A DNA stretch of 64,000 bases from Flexilinea sp. (GTDB lineage Bacteria > Chloroflexota > Anaerolineae > Anaerolineales > Anaerolineaceae). The notes beneath the pieces are model-generated. The model saw only the letters and a list, made by a program, of their open reading frames with translations. It was not told the DNA's origin and ran no database searches. The position numbers and the translations under genes are program-made. This document shows positions 26,156 through 35,439 of the stretch, one piece after another. Each line of letters opens with the position of its first letter. Positions within the stretch are counted from its first letter, which is position 1. The DNA is taken from assembly GCA_026645735.1 (NCBI GenBank), contig JAPKMT010000006.1, positions 38,739-102,738 on the forward strand, given 5' to 3'.

Positions 26156-27310
26156 ATGAATTACGCATCTGCCATGAATATTTACCGCAAAGAAGAAATT
26201 GGAATTGCTCCGTACGGAATCCATTCTTCCAACAGCAAAGGACGTCACTATCCGGAAGATGACCATGATTATCGACCCTGTTTCCAACGTGATAAAGACA
26301 GGATTATTCATACAACCGCATTTCGAAGACTTGAATACAAAACACAGGTCTTTATCAATGATGAAGGAGATTATTATCGTACACGACTGACACATACATT
26401 GGAAGTTGTTCAGATCGGCAGGACGCTTGCCCGTGCACTCGGCGGTAATGAAGATCTTGCGGAGGCGATTTGTCTTGCCCATGACATGGGGCATCCACCG
26501 TTTGGCCATGCTGGTGAATCAACCCTGGCTAAAATTATGTCCGATCATGGGTCCTTCAATCATAATCGACATACTTTGCGCATTGTGACAATGCTTGAGA
26601 AGCGTTACGCGGATTTTGACGGGTTGAATCTTTGTTTTGAAACATTGGAAGGTATTGCAAAACACGAAACTGAATATGACATTGTGGATGTTCAGGATTT
26701 CAATCCGGAGTTAAGAGGTCATCTCGAAGCTCAGATTGCGAATGTTGCCGATGAAATTGCATATAGTTCGCATGACCTCGACGATGGTTTACGGTCCGGT
26801 ATGCTGACAACAGATATGTGTCAGGATTTGTTAATTTGGAAACTCATTTCAGACGAGCTGCATTGGATTGGCCCCAAGCTATCAGATCTGGACAGGCATC
26901 GTTTTATCAGACAATTGACAAACCTTGAAGTCACAGATGCTTTTTATACAGCTCAAGAAAAAATTTCTTCGAGTAAAATACAATCTGTAGATGACCTGCA
27001 ACGTTTACCTTACAACGTCGTTGCTAACAGCAGTTTGTGGTTATCGCAAAATCGGGAGTTGAAAGATTTCTTATTCCATAACTTATATCGGCACTATCGA
27101 GTTGTCCGGATGAGTTTGAAAGCTGAAATGATCATAACCAGGTTATTTGAAGCGTTCCTGAAAGAACCTTGTTTGCTGCCGAACCATATACAAAGAAACA
27201 TTGAAGAGAGAGGTCGGGAAGCTGCGATTTGTGATTATATTGCCGGTATGACAGACCGTTATGCAATTGATCAATACAATAAGCTTTTTGAACCCTCACT
27301 TTTACCATAA
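26156..27310 (+). CDS. dgt: dNTP triphosphohydrolase, HD domain (Dgt-like)
   Basis: A 384-residue dNTPase homologue. The N-terminal RDKDRIIHTTAFRRLEYKTQVF is characteristic of the family; the metal site is formed by RLTHTLEV and LAHDMGHPPFGHAGE (H...HD), and DEIAYSSHDLDDG provides the last Asp. These enzymes cleave dNTPs to the nucleoside and triphosphate and balance dNTP pools. The length corresponds to the shorter Dgt-like group, not the 505-residue E. coli enzyme. Ribosome site AAAGGA 9 nt upstream. greA follows after 20 nt. Confidence 0.94.
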   Translation: MNYASAMNIYRKEEIGIAPYGIHSSNSKGRHYPEDDHDYRPCFQRDKDRIIHTTAFRRLEYKTQVFINDEGDYYRTRLTHTLEVVQIGRTLARALGGNEDLAEAICLAHDMGHPPFGHAGESTLAKIMSDHGSFNHNRHTLRIVTMLEKRYADFDGLNLCFETLEGIAKHETEYDIVDVQDFNPELRGHLEAQIANVADEIAYSSHDLDDGLRSGMLTTDMCQDLLIWKLISDELHWIGPKLSDLDRHRFIRQLTNLEVTDAFYTAQEKISSSKIQSVDDLQRLPYNVVANSSLWLSQNRELKDFLFHNLYRHYRVVRMSLKAEMIITRLFEAFLKEPCLLPNHIQRNIEERGREAAICDYIAGMTDRYAIDQYNKLFEPSLLP

Positions 27311-27330
27311 AGGAGATTGAACAGATAAAA

Positions 27331-27798
27331 ATGTCAGATACAACTTATTTAACCGCTGAGGGTGCGGAAAAATTAAAAGAAGAATTAGCTCATTTAAAGG
27401 GTCCAAAACGTGAAGAATTAGCCAAACGCCTGCGCACGGCTATTGAACAGGGCGATTTATCTGAAAATGCAGATTATTCCTCGGCCAAGGAAGATCAGGC
27501 TTTTGTTGAAGGCAGAATTCTGGAAATAGAAAATATGCTGGCCAATGTCAGGATTATCGATAATCTTGTACGAGAACATGGTGTTGTCAATATCGGATCA
27601 ACGGTAACCATCCAGGAAGAATCTTATGAACCAGAGGTATACATGATTGTTGGTTCTGAGGAGGCGGATCCATTTGACGGAAAAATTTCCTTTCGGTCGC
27701 CAATAGGTTCAGCGTTGTATTTAAAACATGAAGGCGATATTGTATCAGCAGATACGCCCAACGGGCAAATAAAATTCAAAATTATCAGCATCCGATAA
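27331..27798 (+). CDS. greA: Transcription elongation factor GreA
   Basis: A 155-residue protein with the N-terminal antiparallel coiled coil (LTAEGAEKLKEELAHLK ... EQGDLSENADYSSAKEDQ) carrying the acidic tip DLSENADYSSAKE used for transcript cleavage by backtracked RNA polymerase, and the C-terminal FKBP-like domain. Complete and of normal length. GGAG ribosome site in front. Likely co-transcribed with dgt; a long-loop hairpin follows. Confidence 0.97.
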   Translation: MSDTTYLTAEGAEKLKEELAHLKGPKREELAKRLRTAIEQGDLSENADYSSAKEDQAFVEGRILEIENMLANVRIIDNLVREHGVVNIGSTVTIQEESYEPEVYMIVGSEEADPFDGKISFRSPIGSALYLKHEGDIVSADTPNGQIKFKIISIR

Positions 27799-27812
27799 CA
27801 AGCAAAAAAATT

Positions 27813-27890
27813 CCCGCTGTATAACGGCATGACATTCGATATTTTCAAAATGTTGCTCAGAATGAATCGCACGAATTACAGCGGGTTTTT
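27813..27890. terminator. Bidirectional terminator with a 55-nt loop
   Basis: CCCGCTGTA (27813-27821) pairs perfectly with TACAGCGGG (27877-27885), with seven A before and seven T after the stem. It serves convergent greA and the acidic membrane protein gene. The loop of 55 nt is much longer than usual. Confidence 0.75.
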
Positions 27891-29312
27891 TTATTTCTTC
27901 ATAACACAAACATCAAATGATACTTTTGTAAAATAACTGTTTTTCTCAGCACTTTCCGTACCATACTCAAACGCATTGATTTTAACGGTCATTTGCAGAG
28001 ATTGAGATTCCAAGAGGTATTCTTTTCCTTCAGAAATTTTATCAAATCCGCCTTTATTCTTCAGTCGTGAAACAATTTCATCGTTAGAATATGCAAAATC
28101 ACTTAGCAGAAAATACGTGGGAGTATGAATATCTTCTCGATCAAAAAGCCACATTTCAAAAGCAGTCACGGCTTTTGGCTCGGTATTATTGATTGTTTCC
28201 GCAATTCCGATCCCACATTCTCCTAAGAAGTGATCATCCTGGTCATCCAATGAGAAAGTTTCGTCAAAGAGGTCATCGCCAAGTTTATAGACAGTCTGAT
28301 AATGAATCAACAGCGGCGATTCATTAATATTTTTTTCCGGTATTGAAATGGTTGCTTCTGAATGTTCAGGAATCGGGATAGTGTCCGAAGCCTCCATTTC
28401 TTCCTCATTGTCATCGTTTATCTCAGCCAAATTATCATCATCCAATTGATTTTCGGATTCTGTTTCATCCATCTCATCCGTTTCTTCCATCTCAGCATCA
28501 TTGGTTTCAGGATCTTCGATATTCAGTTCTTCATACGAGACTACATTCTCAGGAACGTCTGATTCAGTTTCTTCATCATCATCTGTAATTTCTTTAAAAC
28601 GATGATTGGAGAACTCAGCGGTAATCATTGAATCGGTTTCATCAAGAAAATCGGAAATCTCATTTTCTTCGGATGTTAAATCGGTATCTTCTGGGAATCG
28701 ATTGATAATCGAGCCAATATCAAAATTTGAATCTTCACGGATTGCCCAGGATGTCGGTTCTTTATCATATTTCGACCGGAAATTGAGAATTTTCGTCCAG
28801 AGTTTTTTCCCATTTTCAGAAATGCTGTATAAGAAAATCAGACAAAGGACAATTAGTCCAAAAAGTATAAAAAATATCATTCCGATGATGGGGATTCCTC
28901 CGGATTTTTTTTCGAGTTCATTTTTCGGCATCGCGGTAGGTGAGGACGCAGTTTCAGAAACTTTCTCCATCGATTTGGCGGATGAAATCGTTACAATCGA
29001 TGAAAAGTTCAACAAAGCCATCGGATCCGTCAGCGGATCTTTCTTTAAAAGTTCCAGAAGGTAACTTCCATCCTTTCCAAGTTGATTAAATCGCCAGTTC
29101 GCACGTGGAGCATCCGGATCATTGATATTGTCTCGAATTGCCAGCCGAAGATAATCCTCGCGAATAATCTGTTCGACTTCGTCAAAACTACCAGCGGATC
29201 CTCCGGAAAACAATTTCAATACGCCTATGACGAGGAGGATGAAGATAATCCCGACAACGATTCCCGACAAGAAGGGATTCGTTTCAACAAGCTTTTTGAT
29301 CTTTTCTTTCAT
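27891..29312 (-). CDS. Acidic bitopic membrane protein of unknown function
   Basis: I do not recognise this 473-residue protein. It has a hydrophobic segment at about residues 14-36 and another at about 144-166, with a roughly 105-residue segment between them. After the second segment comes a very acidic, probably disordered stretch (residues about 195-310, many Glu/Asp), and then a compact C-terminal domain of about 150 residues (from YQTVYKLGDDLFDETFSL) that looks folded and cytoplasmic, with an ECGIGIAE motif. The start is the ATG at 29312; the earlier ATG at 29324 contains its GGAGG ribosome site. It stands alone and convergent to greA. The C-terminal part might sense or bind something, but nothing shows what. 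Confidence 0.8.
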   Translation of the reverse strand: MKEKIKKLVETNPFLSGIVVGIIFILLVIGVLKLFSGGSAGSFDEVEQIIREDYLRLAIRDNINDPDAPRANWRFNQLGKDGSYLLELLKKDPLTDPMALLNFSSIVTISSAKSMEKVSETASSPTAMPKNELEKKSGGIPIIGMIFFILFGLIVLCLIFLYSISENGKKLWTKILNFRSKYDKEPTSWAIREDSNFDIGSIINRFPEDTDLTSEENEISDFLDETDSMITAEFSNHRFKEITDDDEETESDVPENVVSYEELNIEDPETNDAEMEETDEMDETESENQLDDDNLAEINDDNEEEMEASDTIPIPEHSEATISIPEKNINESPLLIHYQTVYKLGDDLFDETFSLDDQDDHFLGECGIGIAETINNTEPKAVTAFEMWLFDREDIHTPTYFLLSDFAYSNDEIVSRLKNKGGFDKISEGKEYLLESQSLQMTVKINAFEYGTESAEKNSYFTKVSFDVCVMKK

Positions 29313-29488
29313 TTGAGCCTCCATTCGTCAATCTCTGTTTTCGTCAACAGAAAATGAAAATCGTTCAATCTTACGGATTCCCTATTTATAAAATTCGCAT
29401 TCCCTCACAACGAGACAAAATTAATTCATGATAATCGATATGAATAATTTGTATTATACACTGAATAGATTGTTTTTCATTTTTTTAT

Positions 29489-29662
29489 CCAGCCAGTAAT
29501 TCGAAATATGGAATTACTTTTCGAATAAAGAAAGAAAATTTGTTGTTCTTATGGTTTTTCGCGAAGCGAAAAGCCATAAGAACAACAAAGAATTCTTTTC
29601 ATATTTCGAACAACAGATGAAAAGTATTACTCATCCAATAATGAAAATTGAATTCAATTTTC
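29489..29662. repeat. Intergenic hairpin element, copy 4 (long form with terminal palindrome)
   Basis: The stem at 29539-29562/29566-29589 is 24 bp with one G-T wobble, loop GAA. Outer arms TAATTCGAAATATGGAA and TTTCATATTTCGAA extend it. A 20-bp perfect palindrome, GAAAATTGAATTCAATTTTC, lies at 29643-29662. The reverse complement of 29600-29662 matches 51286-51350, so copies 4 and 6 are the same element in opposite orientation. Confidence 0.9.
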
Positions 29663-29889
29663 GTTGGAATTAATGTTCTGCACCATTTTATGGTATTTTT
29701 TGGAATATAATACATTCGGAATTTTTTCCATTAAATTGACCATGAAAATTTGAAACAGATACAATTATAAAAGTTTGTAGGGGAATGAGTCATTATGTGC
29801 GTTTTCGAAATGGAAGCAATATATTTTTATGTTTTATTGGCGCTTTAATGATAATTTCTCCATAGTACAAATTAATATTATTATCATTA

Positions 29890-29919
29890 TTGCAAATTAT
29901 TTTCATTGCATGCTATGAT
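29890..29919 (+). promoter_or_regulatory. Promoter of the AT-rich glycan cluster
   Basis: TTGCAA (29890-29895) and TATGAT (29914-29919), 18-nt spacer. An AAGGA ribosome site at 29933-29937 leads to the TTG start at 29946. Confidence 0.55.
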
Positions 29920-29945
29920 TTTTTTACGAAGTAAGGACAAAGATA

Positions 29946-30665
29946 TTGAAAAAGACAATAATAATTATGCCAGTCGCTAATGAAGAAAATACTATGGCGA
30001 AGGTTTTGGATGAGATTTTAGCTTTACCGTATGATAACCTATATGTATACCCCATCTTGGACAGTTATACGAAGGATCATACTGAAGATATAGTCAAAGA
30101 GTATGAAAAAAAAACAGATCGTGTTAAAGATATCTTTTTTAAAGATTCCTGTGGAGTAGCGAGTTGTTATTTGTATGGCTTTAAGTGCGCTTTAACAGAC
30201 GGTGCTGAGAGAATTATCGAAATGGATGGCGGTGGAAGTCATCTACCTTCTGAAATTCCACAATTCATTGAAAAACTTGATGAAGGATATGACTGTGTAT
30301 GGGGATCTCGTTTTTGTGAAGGTGGTTGCTTGGAAAACAAATCTTTATACAGAAAAGTACTCAGTAAAGGTGGAACGATCCTATCCAATCTGGTGCTTGG
30401 TACAGATTTAGAAGATATGACAAGCGGATTTGAGGCATTTCAGCGGCCAGTTTTGGAAAATATGAATATAGATAAGTTTCTATCAACAGGACATATGTAC
30501 CAGACTGAGATGAGATATTATTGTAGAGCTTTCAAGACAATTGAAGTGCCAATCCATTACATTGCAAGTTCATCAAGTTTAAAGATGAAGTCAGTGACAG
30601 AAGCGCTGAGTATCCTATTTAAGTTAAAAAATCACGAGAATGAAGTAGTGATTACTTATAAATAG
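29946..30665 (+). CDS. GT2-family glycosyltransferase, dolichol-phosphate-mannose-synthase-like
   Basis: A 239-residue GT-A enzyme. It starts with MPVANEENTMAKVLDEIL (the usual PAYNEE start of GT2, here with Val), and continues with EMDGGGSHLPSEIPQF at the DXD position and 'DMTSGFEAFQR' in the acceptor region, as in DPM synthase-type enzymes. The metal site is EMDGGGSH where most relatives have DADLSHxP. No membrane segments, so it is the soluble type. Probably charges a polyprenyl phosphate with a sugar for the GT-C enzymes downstream (inference). TTG start supported by AAGGA at 8-nt distance. Base composition is lower in GC than the housekeeping genes. Confidence 0.88.
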   Translation: MKKTIIIMPVANEENTMAKVLDEILALPYDNLYVYPILDSYTKDHTEDIVKEYEKKTDRVKDIFFKDSCGVASCYLYGFKCALTDGAERIIEMDGGGSHLPSEIPQFIEKLDEGYDCVWGSRFCEGGCLENKSLYRKVLSKGGTILSNLVLGTDLEDMTSGFEAFQRPVLENMNIDKFLSTGHMYQTEMRYYCRAFKTIEVPIHYIASSSSLKMKSVTEALSILFKLKNHENEVVITYK

Positions 30666-30676
30666 TTAAGGATAAT

Positions 30677-32584
30677 GTGGTAATAAATATGGCAATTATC
30701 ATGTTTTTATATAAATTTTATAGAATTTATATCCTATTTTTTAGTGCATTCATAGGAGCACTAATTTTTTTTAGGTACCAGATTTGCAAAAGTCAGATTC
30801 GAACAAAAAATATTACTAAGTCTATTGTAATTTTTGTTCTCTTTGTTATTTCAGCAATCAGCGCTTATTCGATTAACCGGTTACCATTGAGGAATGATAC
30901 GGTAAAACTTATACCATATTGTACAAAAGATCAGGACATTACCATAAAAAGCATCACATCTTCAAACATCTCATATTACAACCTTCATTTTTCAAAAAAT
31001 CGCTGGAATAAAAATGAAGATGGCTATTTTATTATTTCTAATGTAGAAAATGAGGATAATTTACAAACTGAATTATATGTTCCTCATGGAAGAGAAAGAA
31101 ATATTATATTTAAGATCGGGCCAAATGAAGGAAAGGCTGAAGTCTCATATCGAATTAACGGTATAGAACGCACTGAGATTATGGATTTTTATTATAATTC
31201 AGAGTCTACTTTTTCATATACTCTCAATGATACAAGCGCAGAAGTAGTTCTTGCAGAATTTTTATTAAAAATAATAATAAATATTTCATTGGTAATAGCT
31301 TTATATCTTATTTTATCTTATTTTTTGTTTAAAGTTCAAATTTCAGAGAAATATCTCAGTCGGATACAAGAGAATCGATATGGCATTCTGACATTTGTTC
31401 TTTTGTTTTCCAATTTCTTGATCAATCGTCCATTTGATATTAATGAATGGGTATCAGGGTCATATGCACTGAATTATAAAATGGGTTTCGGATCTCGATT
31501 CTTTATAGGAAGTGTAATTTCATTATTCTACAAGGATTTTTTAGACAAAGATTTTGTATATGGTTTTATTTGTTTTTGCCTTTTTTTTGTTATAGTTCTG
31601 ATTTCACTTCTTATTAACATCGTTGTAAATAATAGCAAACAAAAAATGGGAATTATTTTCATAGTCCTGATGTATTTATGTTCTCCTGGATCTGTCTGTG
31701 CAATGTGGTCACAAGAAAACATGGGACGATTAGAAACATATAATTTCTTGTTGATATTGATTATTATTGTTCTCTTCACAAAAATTAAATGTGTTTGGGC
31801 AAAATATTTTACAGTCATAGTACTTTCAGCCGTTAATATGGCTATATATCAAGGATATATTTTCCTGTACTATCCTGTGATATTTTTAATTTGTATATGT
31901 GATTGTCTCAAGCATATCAATGAGAAAAAAAGATGGCTAAATTTTATTATCTGTAATTTTTTGGTTGGATTAGCTTTTCTTGTTTTTCAATTTGGGACTA
32001 GCATTCATTTTTCCGGTGTTGAAGAAATTGCGACTTATCTACAACAACATACGGATTTACCAGTGTCACCAGATGCATTATATTATGAATACTTTGCACC
32101 AGTTTCAACTGCATTTGAAAACATTTCAAAGAATTTTTTGTTGGGGGGAGAAGCGCCCAGAGAGAGAACTTTCATCATCATTTGCTTACTTGCACCTGTT
32201 TCAATTTTATCCATAGCAATATGGCTTAAATGCCGAAAGAGTGAAAGATTTTACTACATTATAAAAAAGCCATTCATCTATTGGGGATTTTTATACGTGG
32301 CATTTTTACCTCAGTTTCTATTAAATGTTGATTGGGGAAGATGGATGATTGCAATTACGTTTTATACATTTTTTGCAATTGTTTATATTAACTATCAAGG
32401 ATTTATTGAAATGTCAGAAGCGATATCGAGCTTAGATAGTTTTATCTATAGACATAAGACTTTATCGATAGGAGTCCTGTTATATTTGGCAATGTTAAAT
32501 AAATTTCCAGCAAGAACATTTATTACTGAAACTAATACATTGTGGACGTGGTACATGATCTACGTTTTAGGAATCCCACATTAG
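30677..32584 (+). CDS. Polytopic membrane protein, possible GT-C type transferase
   Basis: A 635-residue protein I cannot place. Two N-terminal membrane segments flank a short piece, then a roughly 130-residue extracytoplasmic domain (residues about 75-190), then about ten more segments. The loop WVSGSYALNYKMGFGSRFFIGS after the first of these and the cluster context suggest a glycosyltransferase of the GT-C or GtrII-like kind, but no clear catalytic acid pair is visible. Coding sequence is very AT-rich, with many ATA and TTA codons. Start GTG at 30677 with AAGGA before it; the ATG at 30689 is an alternative. It follows the GT2 gene after 11 nt. Confidence 0.7.
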   Translation: MVINMAIIMFLYKFYRIYILFFSAFIGALIFFRYQICKSQIRTKNITKSIVIFVLFVISAISAYSINRLPLRNDTVKLIPYCTKDQDITIKSITSSNISYYNLHFSKNRWNKNEDGYFIISNVENEDNLQTELYVPHGRERNIIFKIGPNEGKAEVSYRINGIERTEIMDFYYNSESTFSYTLNDTSAEVVLAEFLLKIIINISLVIALYLILSYFLFKVQISEKYLSRIQENRYGILTFVLLFSNFLINRPFDINEWVSGSYALNYKMGFGSRFFIGSVISLFYKDFLDKDFVYGFICFCLFFVIVLISLLINIVVNNSKQKMGIIFIVLMYLCSPGSVCAMWSQENMGRLETYNFLLILIIIVLFTKIKCVWAKYFTVIVLSAVNMAIYQGYIFLYYPVIFLICICDCLKHINEKKRWLNFIICNFLVGLAFLVFQFGTSIHFSGVEEIATYLQQHTDLPVSPDALYYEYFAPVSTAFENISKNFLLGGEAPRERTFIIICLLAPVSILSIAIWLKCRKSERFYYIIKKPFIYWGFLYVAFLPQFLLNVDWGRWMIAITFYTFFAIVYINYQGFIEMSEAISSLDSFIYRHKTLSIGVLLYLAMLNKFPARTFITETNTLWTWYMIYVLGIPH

Positions 32585-32594
32585 GAGACTATCT

Positions 32595-33809
32595 ATGAAA
32601 TATTTGATTTTAGGAGCTGGCCCAGCCGGTCTGGTTTTCGCAAATTATCTTCTGGCCAATAGAAAAGACAAGTTTATCGTACTGGAAGCAGAAAAAGAAG
32701 CAGGTGGCCTATGCAGATCAGCAGAAGTTGACGGTTCACCGTTAGATATCGGCGGAGGACACTTTCTTGATGTTAGGCGACCCGAAGTCAATGATTTTTT
32801 ATTCAAATATATGCCCCGTGATGAATGGGATCATTATGACAGAGATAGCCGAATAGCTATACATGATAAATTTATTTCCTACCCATTCGAAGCCAATATT
32901 TGGCAAATGGGAATAGACGATCAGGTAGCATATCTGAAGTCCATTGCAGCGGCTGGATGCAATACAGGCGCAGAGAAACCGTCTGATTTCGTTGATTGGA
33001 TATTCTGGAAGTTTGGCCATAAGATAGCAGAAGATTATATGATTCCATATAATCAGAAAATGTTCGGACAGGAGCTTAACCAGCTAGGAACATATTGGTT
33101 GGAAAAGCTTCCCAATGTAAGCTTCGAGGATACATTACGCTCATGCCTTATGCATGAAGCTTATGGTAAGCAACCTTGCCATACCCAGTTCTATTATCCA
33201 AAGGAATTTGGATATGGAGAATTATGGCTTCGTATGGCGAAAACACTTGGAGACAAGATTGAATACAATAAGCATGTGGTATCAATCGATTTTGAAAAGC
33301 ATAGCGTTTCGACAGATGATGGGCAAACATATAAAGCAGACAATATTATTACAACAATCCCATGGATGGAATTCCATTCAATTGCAGGGATGCCAGCAGA
33401 ACTGGTTGCTTCTATCGCAGAGTTAAAGTTTAGCTCTGTACAGGTAAAATATTTCAGTGAGAATTTAGATACTAAGGCACAGTGGATTTATTTTCCTAAT
33501 CCTGAACTTAGTTATCACCGAATCTTAGTGAGACATAATTTTTGCCCAAACAGTAAGGGATATTGGACAGAAACCAACAGTGATCTGATTCCGATGGATA
33601 CACAGGATAATCATTTCAAGTATTTGAATAAATATGCCTATCCATTAAATACGATCCGCAAGCCTGAGATAATGCATAAACTGCTTGCATGGAGTAAGGA
33701 GCATAATGTATATGGCCTTGGAAGATGGGGAGAGCATCAACATTATAATTCAGATCTTACCGTTGAGCTTACTATGAAGCTTGCAGAAAAGTTAGTGGAA
33801 ATTCAATGA
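32595..33809 (+). CDS. FAD-dependent oxidoreductase, UDP-galactopyranose mutase / protoporphyrinogen oxidase-like
   Basis: A 404-residue flavoprotein. The N-terminal ILGAGPAGLVFANYLL is the FAD dinucleotide motif, followed by EAEKEAGGLCRSAEVDG, the second FAD segment with GGLCR as in UGM and amine-oxidase-type enzymes, and DIGGGHFLDVRRPEVNDF. The C-terminal GLGRWGEHQHYNSD corresponds to the closing FAD motif. In a sugar cluster a mutase or a sugar oxidoreductase is plausible, but the UGM active-site arginines cannot be checked by eye. Ribosome site AGGAG; its ATGA stop overlaps the next start. Confidence 0.82.
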   Translation: MKYLILGAGPAGLVFANYLLANRKDKFIVLEAEKEAGGLCRSAEVDGSPLDIGGGHFLDVRRPEVNDFLFKYMPRDEWDHYDRDSRIAIHDKFISYPFEANIWQMGIDDQVAYLKSIAAAGCNTGAEKPSDFVDWIFWKFGHKIAEDYMIPYNQKMFGQELNQLGTYWLEKLPNVSFEDTLRSCLMHEAYGKQPCHTQFYYPKEFGYGELWLRMAKTLGDKIEYNKHVVSIDFEKHSVSTDDGQTYKADNIITTIPWMEFHSIAGMPAELVASIAELKFSSVQVKYFSENLDTKAQWIYFPNPELSYHRILVRHNFCPNSKGYWTETNSDLIPMDTQDNHFKYLNKYAYPLNTIRKPEIMHKLLAWSKEHNVYGLGRWGEHQHYNSDLTVELTMKLAEKLVEIQ

Positions 33810-35434
33810 GATTAAAGTTACCAGACACGGCTCAAAATCAGAGGGATAATCCGGGGTTAATATCAATCAGATTTAGCCTATATATTCTTTTTCTTTTTAT
33901 TGTTTTAGGAATCGCCTGGCAAAGTGATGACGCCTATCATGCTTATGTTATGGCAAAGCATCTTGCAGAAGGATATGGTTTTGTCTATAACATTGGCGAA
34001 CGGGTTTCAACTACTACATGCCCTTTCTTTACAATAATCATTGCAGCAGCTTATGCATTGACACATGAAATGTATCTGACATCATTGCTGGTTTGCATCC
34101 TTTTTACTGCTGCAGCGATGTATTTACTTTTTTGGAAGTTTTGCTGCAATAAACTGCAGGTTATTATTGCATTCTTGTTGTGCTGCGACAAGTCGTTTAT
34201 GATGTTCACAACATCAGGATTAGAAAATAGTATGTTATTCTTCCTTGTTGCAGTGTTTCTTCATTTTTCTAGTAAAGAAATATACACTTTTCCGAATATG
34301 CTAAAAATTGCAATCTTAGCAGCAATTATTGCCGGTACCAGGATGGATAATATCCTGATCTTTCTTCCTTTTTTGTTTTGGTTATTTTTTATTCATCAAA
34401 ATAAAATTGGAAGAGTAAAGAGTTGTTTTACAGGTTTGCTTGGAATTACACCATTCCTTTGTTGGGAAGTATTTTCAATATTTTATTATGGATTTCCATT
34501 TCCAAATACTGCATATAGCAAATTAAATACTGGAATCTCGTTAGCTCAATATATAAGAAAAGGATTTGAGTATTATTATGCCACATTTGTCGTTGACCCT
34601 GGAGTGATCTTAATACCTTTGATCGGTATAATTTGTTCCTGGACAATATTTAAGACAAAGAGAGCTAAATTATATTCTGTTGGTATTCTCCTTTATATGC
34701 TGTATGTAATTTGCATTGGTGGGGATTTTATGTCAGGTCGTCATTTTACCGTTATTTATTTCCTGACTGTATGTACGATGGTGAAAAGTTCTCGCATACT
34801 GAATGAAATGCAGCTTGTAAAAATGAAAACGCCTGCGTTATTCTTAAGCATGGCATTTTTTGCATATACATCATCGGTTGGAAGACTGTTCGGAATGCAG
34901 TTTCAGTGGAGCGGAAAATATATGACAAAAGCTCAAGTAGCTGACGAGCAAGCATTTTATTTTCCACACACCAGTTTACTAAATAATGTATATTCATATA
35001 TAACTGGCGGTAGTCTCGATATCCGGAATTCTTGGGACTTTTTAGAAGTGAATGCTGTCAGAGATCAGGGAATGACCAGAAGCATTCTTAATTGGGCACC
35101 TGGAATACTTGTTTATTATAATTCTGATATGTATCTGGGGGATCGGTTTGGATTAGGCGATCCCCTTTTAACAAGACTTAACTCAGACCCTGTTGAAGGT
35201 GATTATTTCAGAACAGGCCATATTGCCAGATATATTCCCGAAGGATATACTGAGTCAGTCGAGAATAATGATAATGAGATTACCGATCCGTCGTTGCATG
35301 AGTATTTTGATAAACTTCTTTTCATAACTCGAGGAGATTTATATGATCTTAATCGGATAAAAACAATAATTAAAATGAATATAGGAGCTTATGAATACCT
35401 GTTGGAACAATACATACAAAAAATTAAATATTGA
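33806..35434 (+). CDS. GT-C type membrane glycosyltransferase
   Basis: A 542-residue membrane protein with about ten segments. After the first segment, WQSDDAYHAYVMAKHLAEGYGF gives the acidic pair and layout of mannosyl/arabinosyl GT-C enzymes, followed by GERVSTTTCPFFT. The C-terminal ~150 residues are soluble and probably external (NSWDFLEVNAVRDQG, GDPLLTRLNSDPVEGDYF). It likely uses a polyprenyl-phosphate sugar made by the GT2 enzyme at the head of the cluster. Overlaps the preceding gene by 4 nt (ATGA). Same AT-rich composition. Confidence 0.83.
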   Translation: MRLKLPDTAQNQRDNPGLISIRFSLYILFLFIVLGIAWQSDDAYHAYVMAKHLAEGYGFVYNIGERVSTTTCPFFTIIIAAAYALTHEMYLTSLLVCILFTAAAMYLLFWKFCCNKLQVIIAFLLCCDKSFMMFTTSGLENSMLFFLVAVFLHFSSKEIYTFPNMLKIAILAAIIAGTRMDNILIFLPFLFWLFFIHQNKIGRVKSCFTGLLGITPFLCWEVFSIFYYGFPFPNTAYSKLNTGISLAQYIRKGFEYYYATFVVDPGVILIPLIGIICSWTIFKTKRAKLYSVGILLYMLYVICIGGDFMSGRHFTVIYFLTVCTMVKSSRILNEMQLVKMKTPALFLSMAFFAYTSSVGRLFGMQFQWSGKYMTKAQVADEQAFYFPHTSLLNNVYSYITGGSLDIRNSWDFLEVNAVRDQGMTRSILNWAPGILVYYNSDMYLGDRFGLGDPLLTRLNSDPVEGDYFRTGHIARYIPEGYTESVENNDNEITDPSLHEYFDKLLFITRGDLYDLNRIKTIIKMNIGAYEYLLEQYIQKIKY

Positions 35435-35439
35435 CATAG

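Noticed and set aside
27813..27885. The 73-nt hairpin after greA considered as a tRNA
   Set aside because: Length and closing stem are similar, but there is no T-loop GTTCRA, no anticodon arm, and the 9-bp stem is flanked by A and T tracts as in a terminator.
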